NCBI GenBank assembly: GCA_004554585.1
Contig: SFLH01000005.1
Span: 55,263 to 119,262, forward strand
Length of the DNA stretch: 64,000 nucleotides
Origin: Clostridiales bacterium
Lineage (GTDB): Bacteria > Bacillota > Clostridia > Oscillospirales > Oscillospiraceae
Reading direction: 5' to 3'
Shown: piece after piece, positions 22,436 to 30,300 of the stretch
Layout of the letters: each line of letters begins with the position of its first letter
Numbering within the stretch: the stretch's first letter is position 1
Notes under the pieces: generated by a model
What the model saw: the letters and a program-made list of their open reading frames with translations, nothing else
Told to the model about the DNA's origin: nothing
The model's database searches: none
Translations under genes and position numbers: made by a program

Positions 22436-23716
22436 TCAAGGGCCAAAGGGATCTTCTTCCACTTCTTTTCCCAGGGCGCGCAGGCTTTTCCAGAAGGTGG
22501 GGTAGGATTTCTCCACCGCCTGGGCCCCAGTGACCACCACGGGACCAGTACAGGCCCCGGAGGCCACGGCGGCGGCCATGGCGATCCGATGGTCCCCGGC
22601 GGCGGCCACCTGCCCCCCTTCCAGGGCGGCGCGGCCCTGGATGATCAGGCCGTCCTCGGTCTGCTCCACCTGGCCGCCCAGGGCGTTAAGGGCCCAGGCG
22701 GTGGTCTCCAGCCGGTCCGACTCCTTCAGCCGCAGCCGGGCGGCCCCGGTGATGCGGGTGGTCCCCGGCGTGGCCGCCGCCACGGCGGCCAGTACGGGCA
22801 CCAGGTCGGGGATGTCCTTGGCGTCGATGTCGGCGGGAGTCCGTCTGCCCCACAGGGCGGTGACCCGGTCGCCGGTGACGCTGATGCGGGCCCCCATCCT
22901 GGTCAGCACCTGGCAGATGGCCTTGTCCCCTTGCAGGGAGTCCATGTCCATGCCGGTGACGGTGACGCTCTCGCCCCCCAAGGCCCCCAGGCACAGCCAG
23001 GGGGCGGCGTTGGACCAGTCCCCCTCCACCCGGACCAGGCCGGGGCTGCGGCAGGGCTGCGGCAGGACGGTCCAGCCGCCGGCGCTTTGACGGGGAACCA
23101 CCCCGAAGTCCGCCAGGGCCCGGAGGGTCAGGTCCAGATAGCTGGCCGACTCCCGCTCCCCCGTAACGATGAGCTCACTGCTCCCCGACAGCAGGGGCAG
23201 GGCAAAGAGCAGGCCGCTGATGAACTGGGAGGAAATATTCCCCGGCAGCTGGTAGACCCCCGGCATGAGCCGGCCGGCGATGGCGATGGTCTTGTGTTCC
23301 TGGTCCAGGGTCACGGCGCAGCCGTTCTCCTCCAGCTGCTCCACCAGGGGCCCCATGGGCCGCTGGACCAGGCGGCCCGCCGTCTGGAAGGTGACCTGGG
23401 CCCCCAGGGCCCCCGCCACCGGCAGGAGGAAGCGGAGGGTGGAGCCGCTCTCCCCGCAGTCCAGCACCCCCTCTTGGACCGGCTTGTCCCGGTCCAGGGG
23501 GATGACCTCATAGCCGTCCTCCCGCTGGGTGATCTGGGCGCCCAACCCCTGCAGACAGCGGAGGGTGGCGTCGATGTCCTGGGAGGACTGGGGGCAGACC
23601 ACCCGGGTAGGCCGGTCTGCCAGGGCCGCGCAGATCAGCAGCCGGTGGGCCGCCGATTTGGAGGGGATGGCGGCCAGGGTCCCTTGGGCGGCGCCCGGTT
23701 GGATGGTGACGGTCAC
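22436..23716 (-). CDS. aroA: 3-phosphoshikimate 1-carboxyvinyltransferase (EPSP synthase)
   Basis: Joins phosphoenolpyruvate to shikimate 3-phosphate. GTG 23716 is chosen: it overlaps the aroB stop by four bases (GTGA) and AAGGGGGC lies upstream, giving 426 residues, normal length. Signatures: IPSKSAAHRLLICAALAD near the N-terminus, DCGESGSTLRFLLPVAGALG (the LDxGxSGTTxR-type motif), RPMGPLVEQLEE, and the late RLRLKESDRLETTAWALNAL and GDHRIAMAAAVA. The SGSTLRF form (not SGTAMRP) suggests a class II-like glyphosate-tolerant type, which is an inference. Confidence 0.96.
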   Translation of the reverse strand: MTVTIQPGAAQGTLAAIPSKSAAHRLLICAALADRPTRVVCPQSSQDIDATLRCLQGLGAQITQREDGYEVIPLDRDKPVQEGVLDCGESGSTLRFLLPVAGALGAQVTFQTAGRLVQRPMGPLVEQLEENGCAVTLDQEHKTIAIAGRLMPGVYQLPGNISSQFISGLLFALPLLSGSSELIVTGERESASYLDLTLRALADFGVVPRQSAGGWTVLPQPCRSPGLVRVEGDWSNAAPWLCLGALGGESVTVTGMDMDSLQGDKAICQVLTRMGARISVTGDRVTALWGRRTPADIDAKDIPDLVPVLAAVAAATPGTTRITGAARLRLKESDRLETTAWALNALGGQVEQTEDGLIIQGRAALEGGQVAAAGDHRIAMAAAVASGACTGPVVVTGAQAVEKSYPTFWKSLRALGKEVEEDPFGP

Positions 23717-24771
23717 TGGCCAAGCCCCCTTTCGATCCAAGTGAGCAGCTCCCCCACGGGGATCTGGCGCAGCCGGCTCTTGCCCCAGCCGGTGGGGACC
23801 ACCAGGGTGATGGTGTCCCCCGCCCGCTTTTTGTCGGACAGGGTCTTCTCGTACAGGGCCCGGGCGGGGTATTCGGTGGCGGTGGGCAGGCCGTATTGGT
23901 GCAGCAGGGCCTCCAGCCGGGGCAGGACCGGGGCGGGGCACAGGCCCAGAGAGACTGCAGCCCGGGTGACTAGGGTCATGCCGATGGCCACCGCCTTGCC
24001 GTGGGAGATGGCGTAGCCGCTGCAGGCCTCCACCCCGTGGCCGATGGTGTGGCCTAGGTTGAGCAGCTGCCGGGCACCAGTGTCGAACTCGTCCTGCTCC
24101 ACCAGGTCCCGCTTCTGGGCGATGCACCGGGCGGCCACCTCCTCGGGATCGGCCCGGAAGTCCAGGCGCTCCAGCTTGTCCAGCAGGGCCGGGTCGCCGA
24201 TCATGCCGTACTTGATGACCTCGGCGCAGCCGTCGGCAAAGGTCTCGGCGGGGAGGGTGTCCAAGGTGTCCAGGTCGCACAGAACCGCCTGGGGCTGGTA
24301 AAAGGCCCCGGCCAGGTTCTTGCCTCCCCGCAGGTCGATGGCGGTCTTCCCCCCCACGGAGGCGTCCACCGCCGCCAGCAGGGTGGTGGGCAGCTGGAGG
24401 AAGGGCACGCCCCGGAGGAAGGTAGCGGCGGCGAACCCCGTCAGGTCCCCCACCACCCCGCCGCCCAGGGCCACCAGGCCGTCGGCCCGGGTGAGGTGCT
24501 CCCGGGCGAGAAATTCCAGCAGGTCCAGGTAGGTGCCCCCGTTCTTGTGCTCCTCCCCAGCGGGAAAGACGAAGGGGCAGACCCGGAAGCCCGCCTGGTT
24601 CAGGCTGTCGGTCACGGCCTGCAGATAGAGAGGGGCCACGTTGGTGTCGGAGACCACCGCCGCCGTGCGGCCCCGGAAGGCCCGGGCGGCCTCCTGTCCT
24701 ACGGAAGCCAGCAGGCCCCGGGCGATCTTCACGTCATAGGTGTGGGATGCTTGGACGGTTACCGTGGTCAT
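23713..24771 (-). CDS. aroB: 3-dehydroquinate synthase
   Basis: Cyclises DAHP to 3-dehydroquinate, NAD and divalent-metal dependent. 352 residues. NAD and metal motifs: FVFPAGEEHKNGGTYLDLLE, VALGGGVVGDLTGFAAATFLRG, LPTTLLAAVDASVGGKTAID, and NLGHTIGHGVEA with metal-binding His. Overlaps tyrA by four bases upstream and aroA by four downstream. Confidence 0.97.
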   Translation of the reverse strand: MTTVTVQASHTYDVKIARGLLASVGQEAARAFRGRTAAVVSDTNVAPLYLQAVTDSLNQAGFRVCPFVFPAGEEHKNGGTYLDLLEFLAREHLTRADGLVALGGGVVGDLTGFAAATFLRGVPFLQLPTTLLAAVDASVGGKTAIDLRGGKNLAGAFYQPQAVLCDLDTLDTLPAETFADGCAEVIKYGMIGDPALLDKLERLDFRADPEEVAARCIAQKRDLVEQDEFDTGARQLLNLGHTIGHGVEACSGYAISHGKAVAIGMTLVTRAAVSLGLCPAPVLPRLEALLHQYGLPTATEYPARALYEKTLSDKKRAGDTITLVVPTGWGKSRLRQIPVGELLTWIERGLGQ

Positions 24772-25604
24772 TTCCCGTCTACCTCCTCTTTGATCCTTCT
24801 GCCCTCGTCCAGCAGGCGGCAGAGGGTGTCGAAGTCGTTGTCCTCGATGGCCTTGCGGTACTGGCCCAGGGCGGCGATGAGGGTATCCAGCTCAAAGAGC
24901 ATGTTGTCTCGGTTTTCCAAAAAAAGCTCGGCCCACATGGCGGGGTTGAGCCAGGCCACCCGGGTCAGGTCCTTGTAGCTGCCGGCGGAAAAGCCGTCGT
25001 GCTGCCGGGCGGTGGGGCTCTTGATGTACGCATTGGAGATCACGTGGGCCATCTGGGAGGTGAAGGCGATGCGCTGGTCGTGCTCCTTGGCGGTGGTGAT
25101 GGAGATGCGCCCAAAGCCCACCGGGGCCAAGAGGGTTTTGGCCCGGTCCAGCAGGCGGATGTCGTCGAACCGGGGGGGCACGATGACCATGGGGGCCCCG
25201 TCGAAGAGGTCGGCCCGGCTGGCCCGGAAGCCCGAGTGGTGGGTGCCCGCCATGGGGTGGCCCCCCAGGAAGGGGAAGCCATACTGTTCCGCTAGGGGGA
25301 AGACTCCGGCGCACACCTTCTCCTTGGTGCCGGCGCAGTCGATGACCATGGTCTTGGGGGAGAGCAGGGGGGCCAGGCGGGTCATGTGCTCCACCACCGC
25401 CTCCGGGTAGGTGGCCAGGAGGAGAAGGTCCAGCTCGCCGAGCCGGTCGTCGGTGAGAGGGCCCTGGATGGCCTGGGCGATCTGGGCAAACTCCGTGATG
25501 GAAGTGTCCTTATCCCAGCCCAGGACGGTGATCCCTTCCTCCCGCTGGTAGGCCTTGGCCAGGGACCCGCCGATGAGCCCCAAGCCGATGATGCCGACGG
25601 TCAT
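24768..25604 (-). CDS. tyrA: Prephenate dehydrogenase
   Basis: Oxidatively decarboxylates prephenate to 4-hydroxyphenylpyruvate for tyrosine. 278 residues: NAD fold VGIIGLGLIGGSLAKAYQRE at the N-terminus, GTKEKVC, then the GGHPMAGTHHSGF motif with catalytic His residues, and a helical C-terminal dimer domain. No ACT domain is present. Position second in the operon, before the shikimate genes, makes Tyr supply part of the same transcript. Confidence 0.95.
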   Translation of the reverse strand: MTVGIIGLGLIGGSLAKAYQREEGITVLGWDKDTSITEFAQIAQAIQGPLTDDRLGELDLLLLATYPEAVVEHMTRLAPLLSPKTMVIDCAGTKEKVCAGVFPLAEQYGFPFLGGHPMAGTHHSGFRASRADLFDGAPMVIVPPRFDDIRLLDRAKTLLAPVGFGRISITTAKEHDQRIAFTSQMAHVISNAYIKSPTARQHDGFSAGSYKDLTRVAWLNPAMWAELFLENRDNMLFELDTLIAALGQYRKAIEDNDFDTLCRLLDEGRRIKEEVDGK

Positions 25605-26608
25605 CCCTGCATCGCCTCCCGGATGCGCAGGATCTTCCCGGCGGTGTGGGCGAACTGCTCAGGGGTCAGGGACTGGGCCCCGTCACACAGGGCGTGGGGA
25701 GGATCGTTGTGGACCTCGATCATGATGCCGTCGGCCCCGGCGGCGGCGGCAGCCATGGCCATGGGCTCCACCAGATGGGCGTGGCCGGTGGCGTGGCTGG
25801 GGTCCACCACCACGGGCAGGTGGGTCAGACTCTTGAGGACGGGGACCACGGACAGGTCCAGGGTATTGCGGGTGTAGGTGGACTCATAGGTGCGGATGCC
25901 CCGCTCACAGAGGATGACGTTCTCGTTGCCGCTGGCCATGATGTACTCGGCGCTCATGAGCAGCTCCTTGATGGTGCCGGCCAGGCCCCGCTTGAGGAGG
26001 ATGGGCTTATTGGTCTTGCCCAGCTCCTTGAGCATGTCGAAGTTCTGGGTGTTCCGGGCGCCCACCTGGATCACGTCCACTTCCTCGAAGAGGTCCAGGT
26101 TGCGGATGTCCATGAGCTCGGTGACGATGGGCAGGCCCGTGGCCTTCTTGGCCTCCAGCAGCAGCCGGATACCCTCGGCCCCCAGGCCCTGGAAGTCATA
26201 GGGGGAGGTACGGGGCTTGAAGGCGCCGCCCCGCAGGAAGGTGGCCCCGGCCTTTTTCACCTCCTGGGCCACGAAGGTGATCTGTTCCTCGGTCTCCACC
26301 GAGCAGGGGCCGGCGATGAGTCCGAAGTGGCCCCCGCCGATGGCGGCGGGGCCCACCTGGATGACGGTGTCCTCCGGGTGGAACTTGCGGTTGACCGCCT
26401 TGAAGGGGTCGGAAACCCGGGTCACCGTCTCCACGATGTCCAGGCTCTGGATCATTTCCATGTCCACCTTAGAGGTGTTGCCAATAAGGCCCAGCACCGT
26501 CTGGTACTCCCCGTGGGAGACGTGGACCCCTAAGTTCTGCTCCTCCAGCCAGTGGATGAGGTGTTCGGTGCGTTCCGGCGAAGCGCCGGGCTTTAAGACT
26601 GCGATCAT
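25601..26608 (-). CDS. aroF: 3-deoxy-7-phosphoheptulonate synthase (DAHP synthase), type I-beta with ferredoxin-like domain
   Basis: Entry enzyme of the pathway: PEP plus erythrose 4-phosphate to DAHP. ATG 26608 follows GGAGAAATCATT; length 335. The N-terminal ferredoxin-like regulatory domain (MIAVLKPGASPERTEHLI to ~70) is the type known to bind Tyr or Phe in Thermotoga-like enzymes, so feedback control is likely. The TIM barrel shows LIAGPCSVET, FLRGGAFKPRTSPYDFQGLG, VIQVGARNTQNFDMLKELG, PILLKRGLAGTIKE, and VVDPSHATGH. First structural gene of the operon, behind the attenuator. Confidence 0.96.
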   Translation of the reverse strand: MIAVLKPGASPERTEHLIHWLEEQNLGVHVSHGEYQTVLGLIGNTSKVDMEMIQSLDIVETVTRVSDPFKAVNRKFHPEDTVIQVGPAAIGGGHFGLIAGPCSVETEEQITFVAQEVKKAGATFLRGGAFKPRTSPYDFQGLGAEGIRLLLEAKKATGLPIVTELMDIRNLDLFEEVDVIQVGARNTQNFDMLKELGKTNKPILLKRGLAGTIKELLMSAEYIMASGNENVILCERGIRTYESTYTRNTLDLSVVPVLKSLTHLPVVVDPSHATGHAHLVEPMAMAAAAAGADGIMIEVHNDPPHALCDGAQSLTPEQFAHTAGKILRIREAMQG

Positions 26609-26662
26609 AATGATTTCTCCTTTCCGATGGGCCGCCCGCTCCCGTTTCCGGCGGCCTGAGCC

Positions 26663-26704
26663 AAACAAAAATACGCCACACAGAACGGAATCTGTGTGGC
26701 GTAT
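26663..26704 (-). terminator. Attenuator terminator of the aro operon
   Basis: Minus-strand perfect 13-bp stem ATACGCCACACAG / CTGTGTGGCGTAT followed by TTTTTGTTT, 55 bases before aroF and after the aromatic leader peptide. It can be bypassed if ribosome stalling on the leader favours an alternative fold; the alternative arm is not proven here. Confidence 0.8.
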
Positions 26705-26757
26705 GGGGAACTTCTATCACAAAGAAGGACCGCGATTTTCTCCAGCACAAATTGCCA

Positions 26758-26838
26758 TTACCCTATTCCCTTGCCGGTCATAAAGTAATAGTAGGTAAAG
26801 GCGAATGCGCTGTTCATGCTGATGGTCTGCTTTTTCAT
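26758..26838 (-). CDS. Aromatic-rich leader peptide of the aro operon (attenuation)
   Basis: A 26-residue peptide that starts MKKQTISMNSAFAF, continues TYYYFMTGKGIG and ends at TAA. It has three Phe and three consecutive Tyr codons within eight residues (12-19). An AAGGAATGG ribosome site precedes it, a strong promoter lies 32 bases upstream, and a perfect terminator lies 53 bases downstream, before aroF. This is the layout of ribosome-mediated attenuation as in the pheA, pheST and trp leaders. Low charged tRNA-Phe or tRNA-Tyr would stall the ribosome and let transcription reach the eight aro/phe/tyr genes. Function is inferred from sequence and position. Confidence 0.82.
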   Translation of the reverse strand: MKKQTISMNSAFAFTYYYFMTGKGIG

Positions 26839-26869
26839 ACAAAACCATTCCTTCCCTAATAACGGCCCT

Positions 26870-26898
26870 ATTCTACCACGCTTTCTCACCCCCGTCAA
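26870..26898 (-). promoter_or_regulatory. Promoter of the aro operon
   Basis: TTGACG (26898-26893), 17-base spacer and TAGAAT (26875-26870) on the minus strand, just before the leader peptide. Confidence 0.8.
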
Positions 26899-26912
26899 GG
26901 GTTAATTTTACC

Positions 26913-26941
26913 TTGTAGCACAAAAACTTTTATGTTATACT
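26913..26941 (+). promoter_or_regulatory. Promoter of the SdpI-like gene
   Basis: TTGTAG (26913-26918), 17-base spacer and TATACT (26936-26941), back to back with the aro promoter. Confidence 0.7.
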
Positions 26942-26970
26942 AGAAAAAAACAACTCAGGAGGTACTGCCC

Positions 26971-27348
26971 ATGGGATTTTGGCTGTTCATGCTGGTGATC
27001 GTCCTTTTGCTCCCGGGGATCATGGTCCTCTTCGGCCAGGTCTTTCTTCGTCGTCCGCCCCAGCAGATCAACGGCGTCTACGGCTACCGCACCCGCCGGT
27101 CCATGGCCAGCCAGGCCGCCTGGGACTTCGCCCACCGCACCTGCGGCCGGCTGTGGTTTGCCTGGGGGCTGGTGCTGCTGCCCGTGTCGGCGGCCCTGAT
27201 GCTGCCGGCACTGGGACGGGCGGAGGACGTGGTGGGGCTCTGGGGCACGGTGCTGGTGGTCCTCCAGCTGGCGCTCCTGTTTCTCACCCTCGGCCTGACC
27301 GTGCGTGCCCTGAAACGACACTTTGACGAGGCCGGGCGGCCAAGGTGA
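26971..27348 (+). CDS. SdpI/YfhL-family small membrane protein
   Basis: A 125-residue integral membrane protein with three hydrophobic segments (about 3-25, 58-78, 88-110). Between the first two is a conserved loop INGVYGYRTRRSMASQAAWDFAHR, which matches the SdpI family (Bacillus SdpI gives immunity to the SdpC toxin). No toxin gene is adjacent, so immunity should not be assumed; many members have unknown roles. Strong ribosome site AGGAGGT before ATG. Convergent to the his operon. Confidence 0.8.
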   Translation: MGFWLFMLVIVLLLPGIMVLFGQVFLRRPPQQINGVYGYRTRRSMASQAAWDFAHRTCGRLWFAWGLVLLPVSAALMLPALGRAEDVVGLWGTVLVVLQLALLFLTLGLTVRALKRHFDEAGRPR

Positions 27349-27372
27349 TGACGTTTTTTCCCAAAGAAGACA

Positions 27373-27409
27373 GCGGCGGCTGGCGCTATTTCGCGCCAGC
27401 CGCCGTTTT
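27373..27409 (+). terminator. Terminator between the SdpI-like gene and the his operon
   Basis: Stem CGGCGGCTGGCG / CGCCAGCCGCCG with an 8-base loop and TTTTC on the plus strand. Confidence 0.65.
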
Positions 27410-27534
27410 CATGCTGTTTCTGGTCCTTGGGGTCCTGCTCCTGGGGCTTGACCTTCTTCTTGCGGAGGAACTCCTCAAAGATCCGGCCCAGGGGCAGGCC
27501 GAGGCCTTCGTCCATACGCGGCCTTCTCTCCCGG

Positions 27535-28182
27535 TCAGGTCATCTTCTCCTGCTTGACCTTCTTGTCGATAACGTGGCGGGAGGCCAGTTCGTCCCGCAC
27601 GTCCTCCAAGCTGATGCCCAGCTGGAGCATGAGGACCATCACGTGGTAGGCCAGGTCGGCGATCTCGTAGATGGTCTCCTTCTTATCCTCGGCCTTGCCG
27701 GCGATGATGACCTCGGTGGACTCCTCACCCACCTTTTTCAGGATCTTGTCGATGCCCTTGTCGAAGAGGTAGGAGGTGTAGGACCCCTCCTTGGGGCTCT
27801 CCTTCCGGCCCCGGAGCATGTCCATGAGGCCCTCCAGGGAGAAGGCGGTGTTCTCCTCGCTCTCAAACAGGGGGTTGTGGAAGCAGGACTCCGCCCCCGT
27901 GTGGCAGGCGGGGCCGTCCTTGTTTACCCGGATGACCAGGGCGTCGTAGTCACAGTCGGCGGTGATGTCGATGATGTGCTGCACCGCCCCGGAGGTCTCC
28001 CCCTTCCGCCACAGCTCCTGGCGGGAGCGGCTCCAGAAGCAGGTGCGCTCCTCCTTGATGGAGATTTCCAGGCTCTCCCGGTTCATATAGGCCAGGGTGA
28101 GCACCTGGCCGCTCTTCCCATCCACCACGATGGCGGGGATGAGGCCTTTCTCGTCAAACTTCAGTTTTTCCATGTCGATCAT
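27535..28182 (-). CDS. hisIE: Phosphoribosyl-AMP cyclohydrolase / phosphoribosyl-ATP pyrophosphatase
   Basis: Fused steps 2 and 3 of histidine synthesis. The HisI part (1-~110) has WSRSRQELWRKGETSG, DCDYDALVIRV and CHTGAESCF with zinc-binding Cys residues. The HisE part (~115-200) has SYTSYLFDKGIDKILKKVGEE and STEVIIAGK with acidic metal ligands. 215 residues, normal for the fusion. Last clear gene of the operon; 18 bases after hisF. Confidence 0.97.
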   Translation of the reverse strand: MIDMEKLKFDEKGLIPAIVVDGKSGQVLTLAYMNRESLEISIKEERTCFWSRSRQELWRKGETSGAVQHIIDITADCDYDALVIRVNKDGPACHTGAESCFHNPLFESEENTAFSLEGLMDMLRGRKESPKEGSYTSYLFDKGIDKILKKVGEESTEVIIAGKAEDKKETIYEIADLAYHVMVLMLQLGISLEDVRDELASRHVIDKKVKQEKMT

Positions 28183-28200
28183 GGTCGTATCCTCCCGGTC

Positions 28201-28956
28201 TTATCGTACCAAAATGCCCTGGGCCCGCAGGTCCTGTTTCAGCTGGGGAATCTGGATCTCCCCAAAGTGGAACACCGAGGCCGCCAACCCCGCGTCCACC
28301 CCGGGCAGGGTGTGGAAGAGTTCCACGAAGTCCTCGGTCTTCCCCGCGCCGCCGGAGGCGATCACCGGCACCTTCACCGCGTCGCACACGGCGGAGAGCA
28401 TCTCCAGGTCAAAGCCTCCCTTGACGCCGTCGGTGTCGATGGAGTTGACCACCACTTCCCCGGCGCCCAGGTCCACGCAGCGCTTGATCCAGGCGATGGC
28501 CTCCATGCCCGTGTCGTCCCGGCCTCCCCGGGCGTAGACCCGGAACTGGCCGTCCACCCGCTTCACATCCGCGGAGAGGACCACGCACTGGCTGCCATAC
28601 CGCAGGGCGGCCTGGCGGATGAGATCGGGGTTGCGGATGGCCCCCGAGTTGACGCTGACTTTATCGGCCCCGCACTTGAGGACCCGGTCAAAGTCCTCCA
28701 GGGTGTTGATGCCGCCCCCCACGGTCAGGGGGATGAACACCCGGCTGGCCGTCTGGCGGAGAATGTCGGTAAACAGGCTGCGGCCCTCGGCGGAGGCGGT
28801 GATGTCGTAAAAGACCAGCTCGTCGGCCCCGCTCTTGGTGTAGTACTCGGCCAGCTCCACCGGGGAACTGACGTCGCTGAGCCCCGCAAAGTTGACTCCC
28901 TTGACCACCCGGCCGTCTTTCACGTCCAGGCAGGGGATGATGCGCTTGGTGATCAT
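28201..28956 (-). CDS. hisF: Imidazole glycerol phosphate synthase, cyclase subunit
   Basis: With HisH converts PRFAR and ammonia to imidazole glycerol phosphate and AICAR. 251-residue TIM barrel: RIIPCLDVKDGRVVKGVNF with catalytic Asp11, GGGINTLEDFDRVLKCGADK, VVLSADVKRV, and VNSIDTDGVKGGFDLEML with Asp130 region. Overlaps hisA by four bases. Confidence 0.97.
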   Translation of the reverse strand: MITKRIIPCLDVKDGRVVKGVNFAGLSDVSSPVELAEYYTKSGADELVFYDITASAEGRSLFTDILRQTASRVFIPLTVGGGINTLEDFDRVLKCGADKVSVNSGAIRNPDLIRQAALRYGSQCVVLSADVKRVDGQFRVYARGGRDDTGMEAIAWIKRCVDLGAGEVVVNSIDTDGVKGGFDLEMLSAVCDAVKVPVIASGGAGKTEDFVELFHTLPGVDAGLAASVFHFGEIQIPQLKQDLRAQGILVR

Positions 28957-29678
28957 GCTCTCCCTCCTTCTCCCAGGGCGATGGCCTGGGCCAGGTCGAT
29001 GGCGCCGGTGTAATAGGCCTTGCCGATGATGGCCCCGGCCACGCCGGCGGCTTTCAGGGCCTGGATGTCCTCCAGGGAGGACACGCCCCCCGAGGCGATG
29101 ATGTCCATGGGATACCGGACGGCCAGGGTGCGGTAGAGCTCCCGGTTGGTCCCCTCCATGGCCCCGTCCCGGGAGATGTCCGTGCAGATGATGGTCTTCA
29201 CGCCCAGCTGCTGCATCCGGTCAAAAAAGGTCTGCCAGCCGTCCTGGCTGGTCTCCAGCCAGCCCTTGATGGCCACCTTGCCGTCCTTCAGGTCGGCTCC
29301 CACGGCGATCTTGTCGCCGTACTCGGCCACCGCCCGGGCGGTAAAGTCCGGGTCGGTGACGGCAGCGGTGCCCAGGATCACCCGGCTCACCCCGGCGTCT
29401 AAGTAGCGGCGGACGGTGTCCATGTTGCGGATGCCGCCCCCCACCTCCACGAAGAGGCCCGTGCGGGCGGTGATCTTCTCGATGGTGGGCAGGTTTGTGG
29501 TCTGGCCGGTCTTGGCCCCCTCTAAGTCCACCAGGTGGAGGTGGCTGGCCCCGGCGGCCTCAAACTTTTCTACGGTGTGCAGGGGCTCCGGGTCGTAGAT
29601 GGTCATCTGGTTGTAGTCCCCCTGGTACAGGCGGACCGCTTGACCTCCATAGAGGTCGATGGCAGGAAATATCAGCAT
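28953..29678 (-). CDS. hisA: Phosphoribosylformimino-5-aminoimidazole carboxamide ribotide isomerase
   Basis: Isomerises ProFAR to PRFAR. 241-residue TIM barrel with the two phosphate sites: FPAIDLYGGQAVRLYQGDY with catalytic Asp8, and GGGIRNMDTVRRYLDAGVSR; the second catalytic Asp lies in TDISRDGAMEGTN, and ASGGVSSLEDIQAL closes the barrel. One base separates its start from the hisH stop. Confidence 0.97.
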   Translation of the reverse strand: MLIFPAIDLYGGQAVRLYQGDYNQMTIYDPEPLHTVEKFEAAGASHLHLVDLEGAKTGQTTNLPTIEKITARTGLFVEVGGGIRNMDTVRRYLDAGVSRVILGTAAVTDPDFTARAVAEYGDKIAVGADLKDGKVAIKGWLETSQDGWQTFFDRMQQLGVKTIICTDISRDGAMEGTNRELYRTLAVRYPMDIIASGGVSSLEDIQALKAAGVAGAIIGKAYYTGAIDLAQAIALGEGGRA

Positions 29679-29679
29679 C

Positions 29680-30300
29680 TCACCAGCTCCCTTCGCAGAA
29701 GGTCTTCAGAATGGACAGCCCCACGTCCCCGCTCTTCTCCGGGTGGAACTGGCAGCCCATGACGTTGCCCTTGGCCACGGCGGCGGTGAGCTCGGCGCCG
29801 TATTCCGTGGTGGCGATGACGGCATCGGCACAGTCGGTGGCGTAGAAGGAGTGGACAAAGTACACGCACTCCCCTTCCGGCACCCCGGCCAGCAGGGGAT
29901 GGACCTTCCCCTGGGGATAGTGCAGGGCGTTCCAGCCGATGTGGGGGATTTTATAGTCGGCGGGGATGACCCCCTCCATGGGGACCACCTTGCCGGGAAT
30001 AAGACCTAAGCCCTTCCAGGCGCCGAACTCCAGGCTCTCTTCGAAGAGCAGCTGCATGCCCAGGCAGATGCCCAAAATAGGCTTGCCCTGGGCGGCCTCC
30101 TGGCGGATGACCTCATCCAGCCCCGTCTGGCGGAGCTTGTCCGCCGCGTCGGCAAAGGCCCCCACCCCGGGGAGAAAGAGCTTGTCCGCCTGCCGCAGCA
30201 GGGCGGGGTCGCCGGTGACCACCGGCTGCTGGCCGATGGCCTCCAGAGAGCGGCAGAGGGAGAAGAGGTTCCCCACGCCGTAGTCGATTACCGCGATCAT
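29680..30300 (-). CDS. hisH: Imidazole glycerol phosphate synthase, glutamine amidotransferase subunit
   Basis: Supplies ammonia from glutamine to HisF. 206 residues. Class I amidotransferase: nucleophile Cys in PILGICLGMQLLFE, and the His/Glu pair in MGCQFHPEKSGDVG. The N-terminus reads MIAVIDYGVGNLFSL. Overlaps hisB by four bases. Confidence 0.97.
   Translation of the reverse strand: MIAVIDYGVGNLFSLCRSLEAIGQQPVVTGDPALLRQADKLFLPGVGAFADAADKLRQTGLDEVIRQEAAQGKPILGICLGMQLLFEESLEFGAWKGLGLIPGKVVPMEGVIPADYKIPHIGWNALHYPQGKVHPLLAGVPEGECVYFVHSFYATDCADAVIATTEYGAELTAAVAKGNVMGCQFHPEKSGDVGLSILKTFCEGSW

Noticed and set aside
22436..24280. A single 614-residue frame covering aroA plus upstream sequence
   Set aside because: The first ~188 codons are antisense-free shadow of aroB in another frame; aroA proper starts at GTG 23716, overlapping the aroB stop.
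27345..27557. Small membrane protein translated after the SdpI-like gene
   Set aside because: Its hydrophobic stretch is the complement of a better minus-strand frame and lies over the terminator hairpin.
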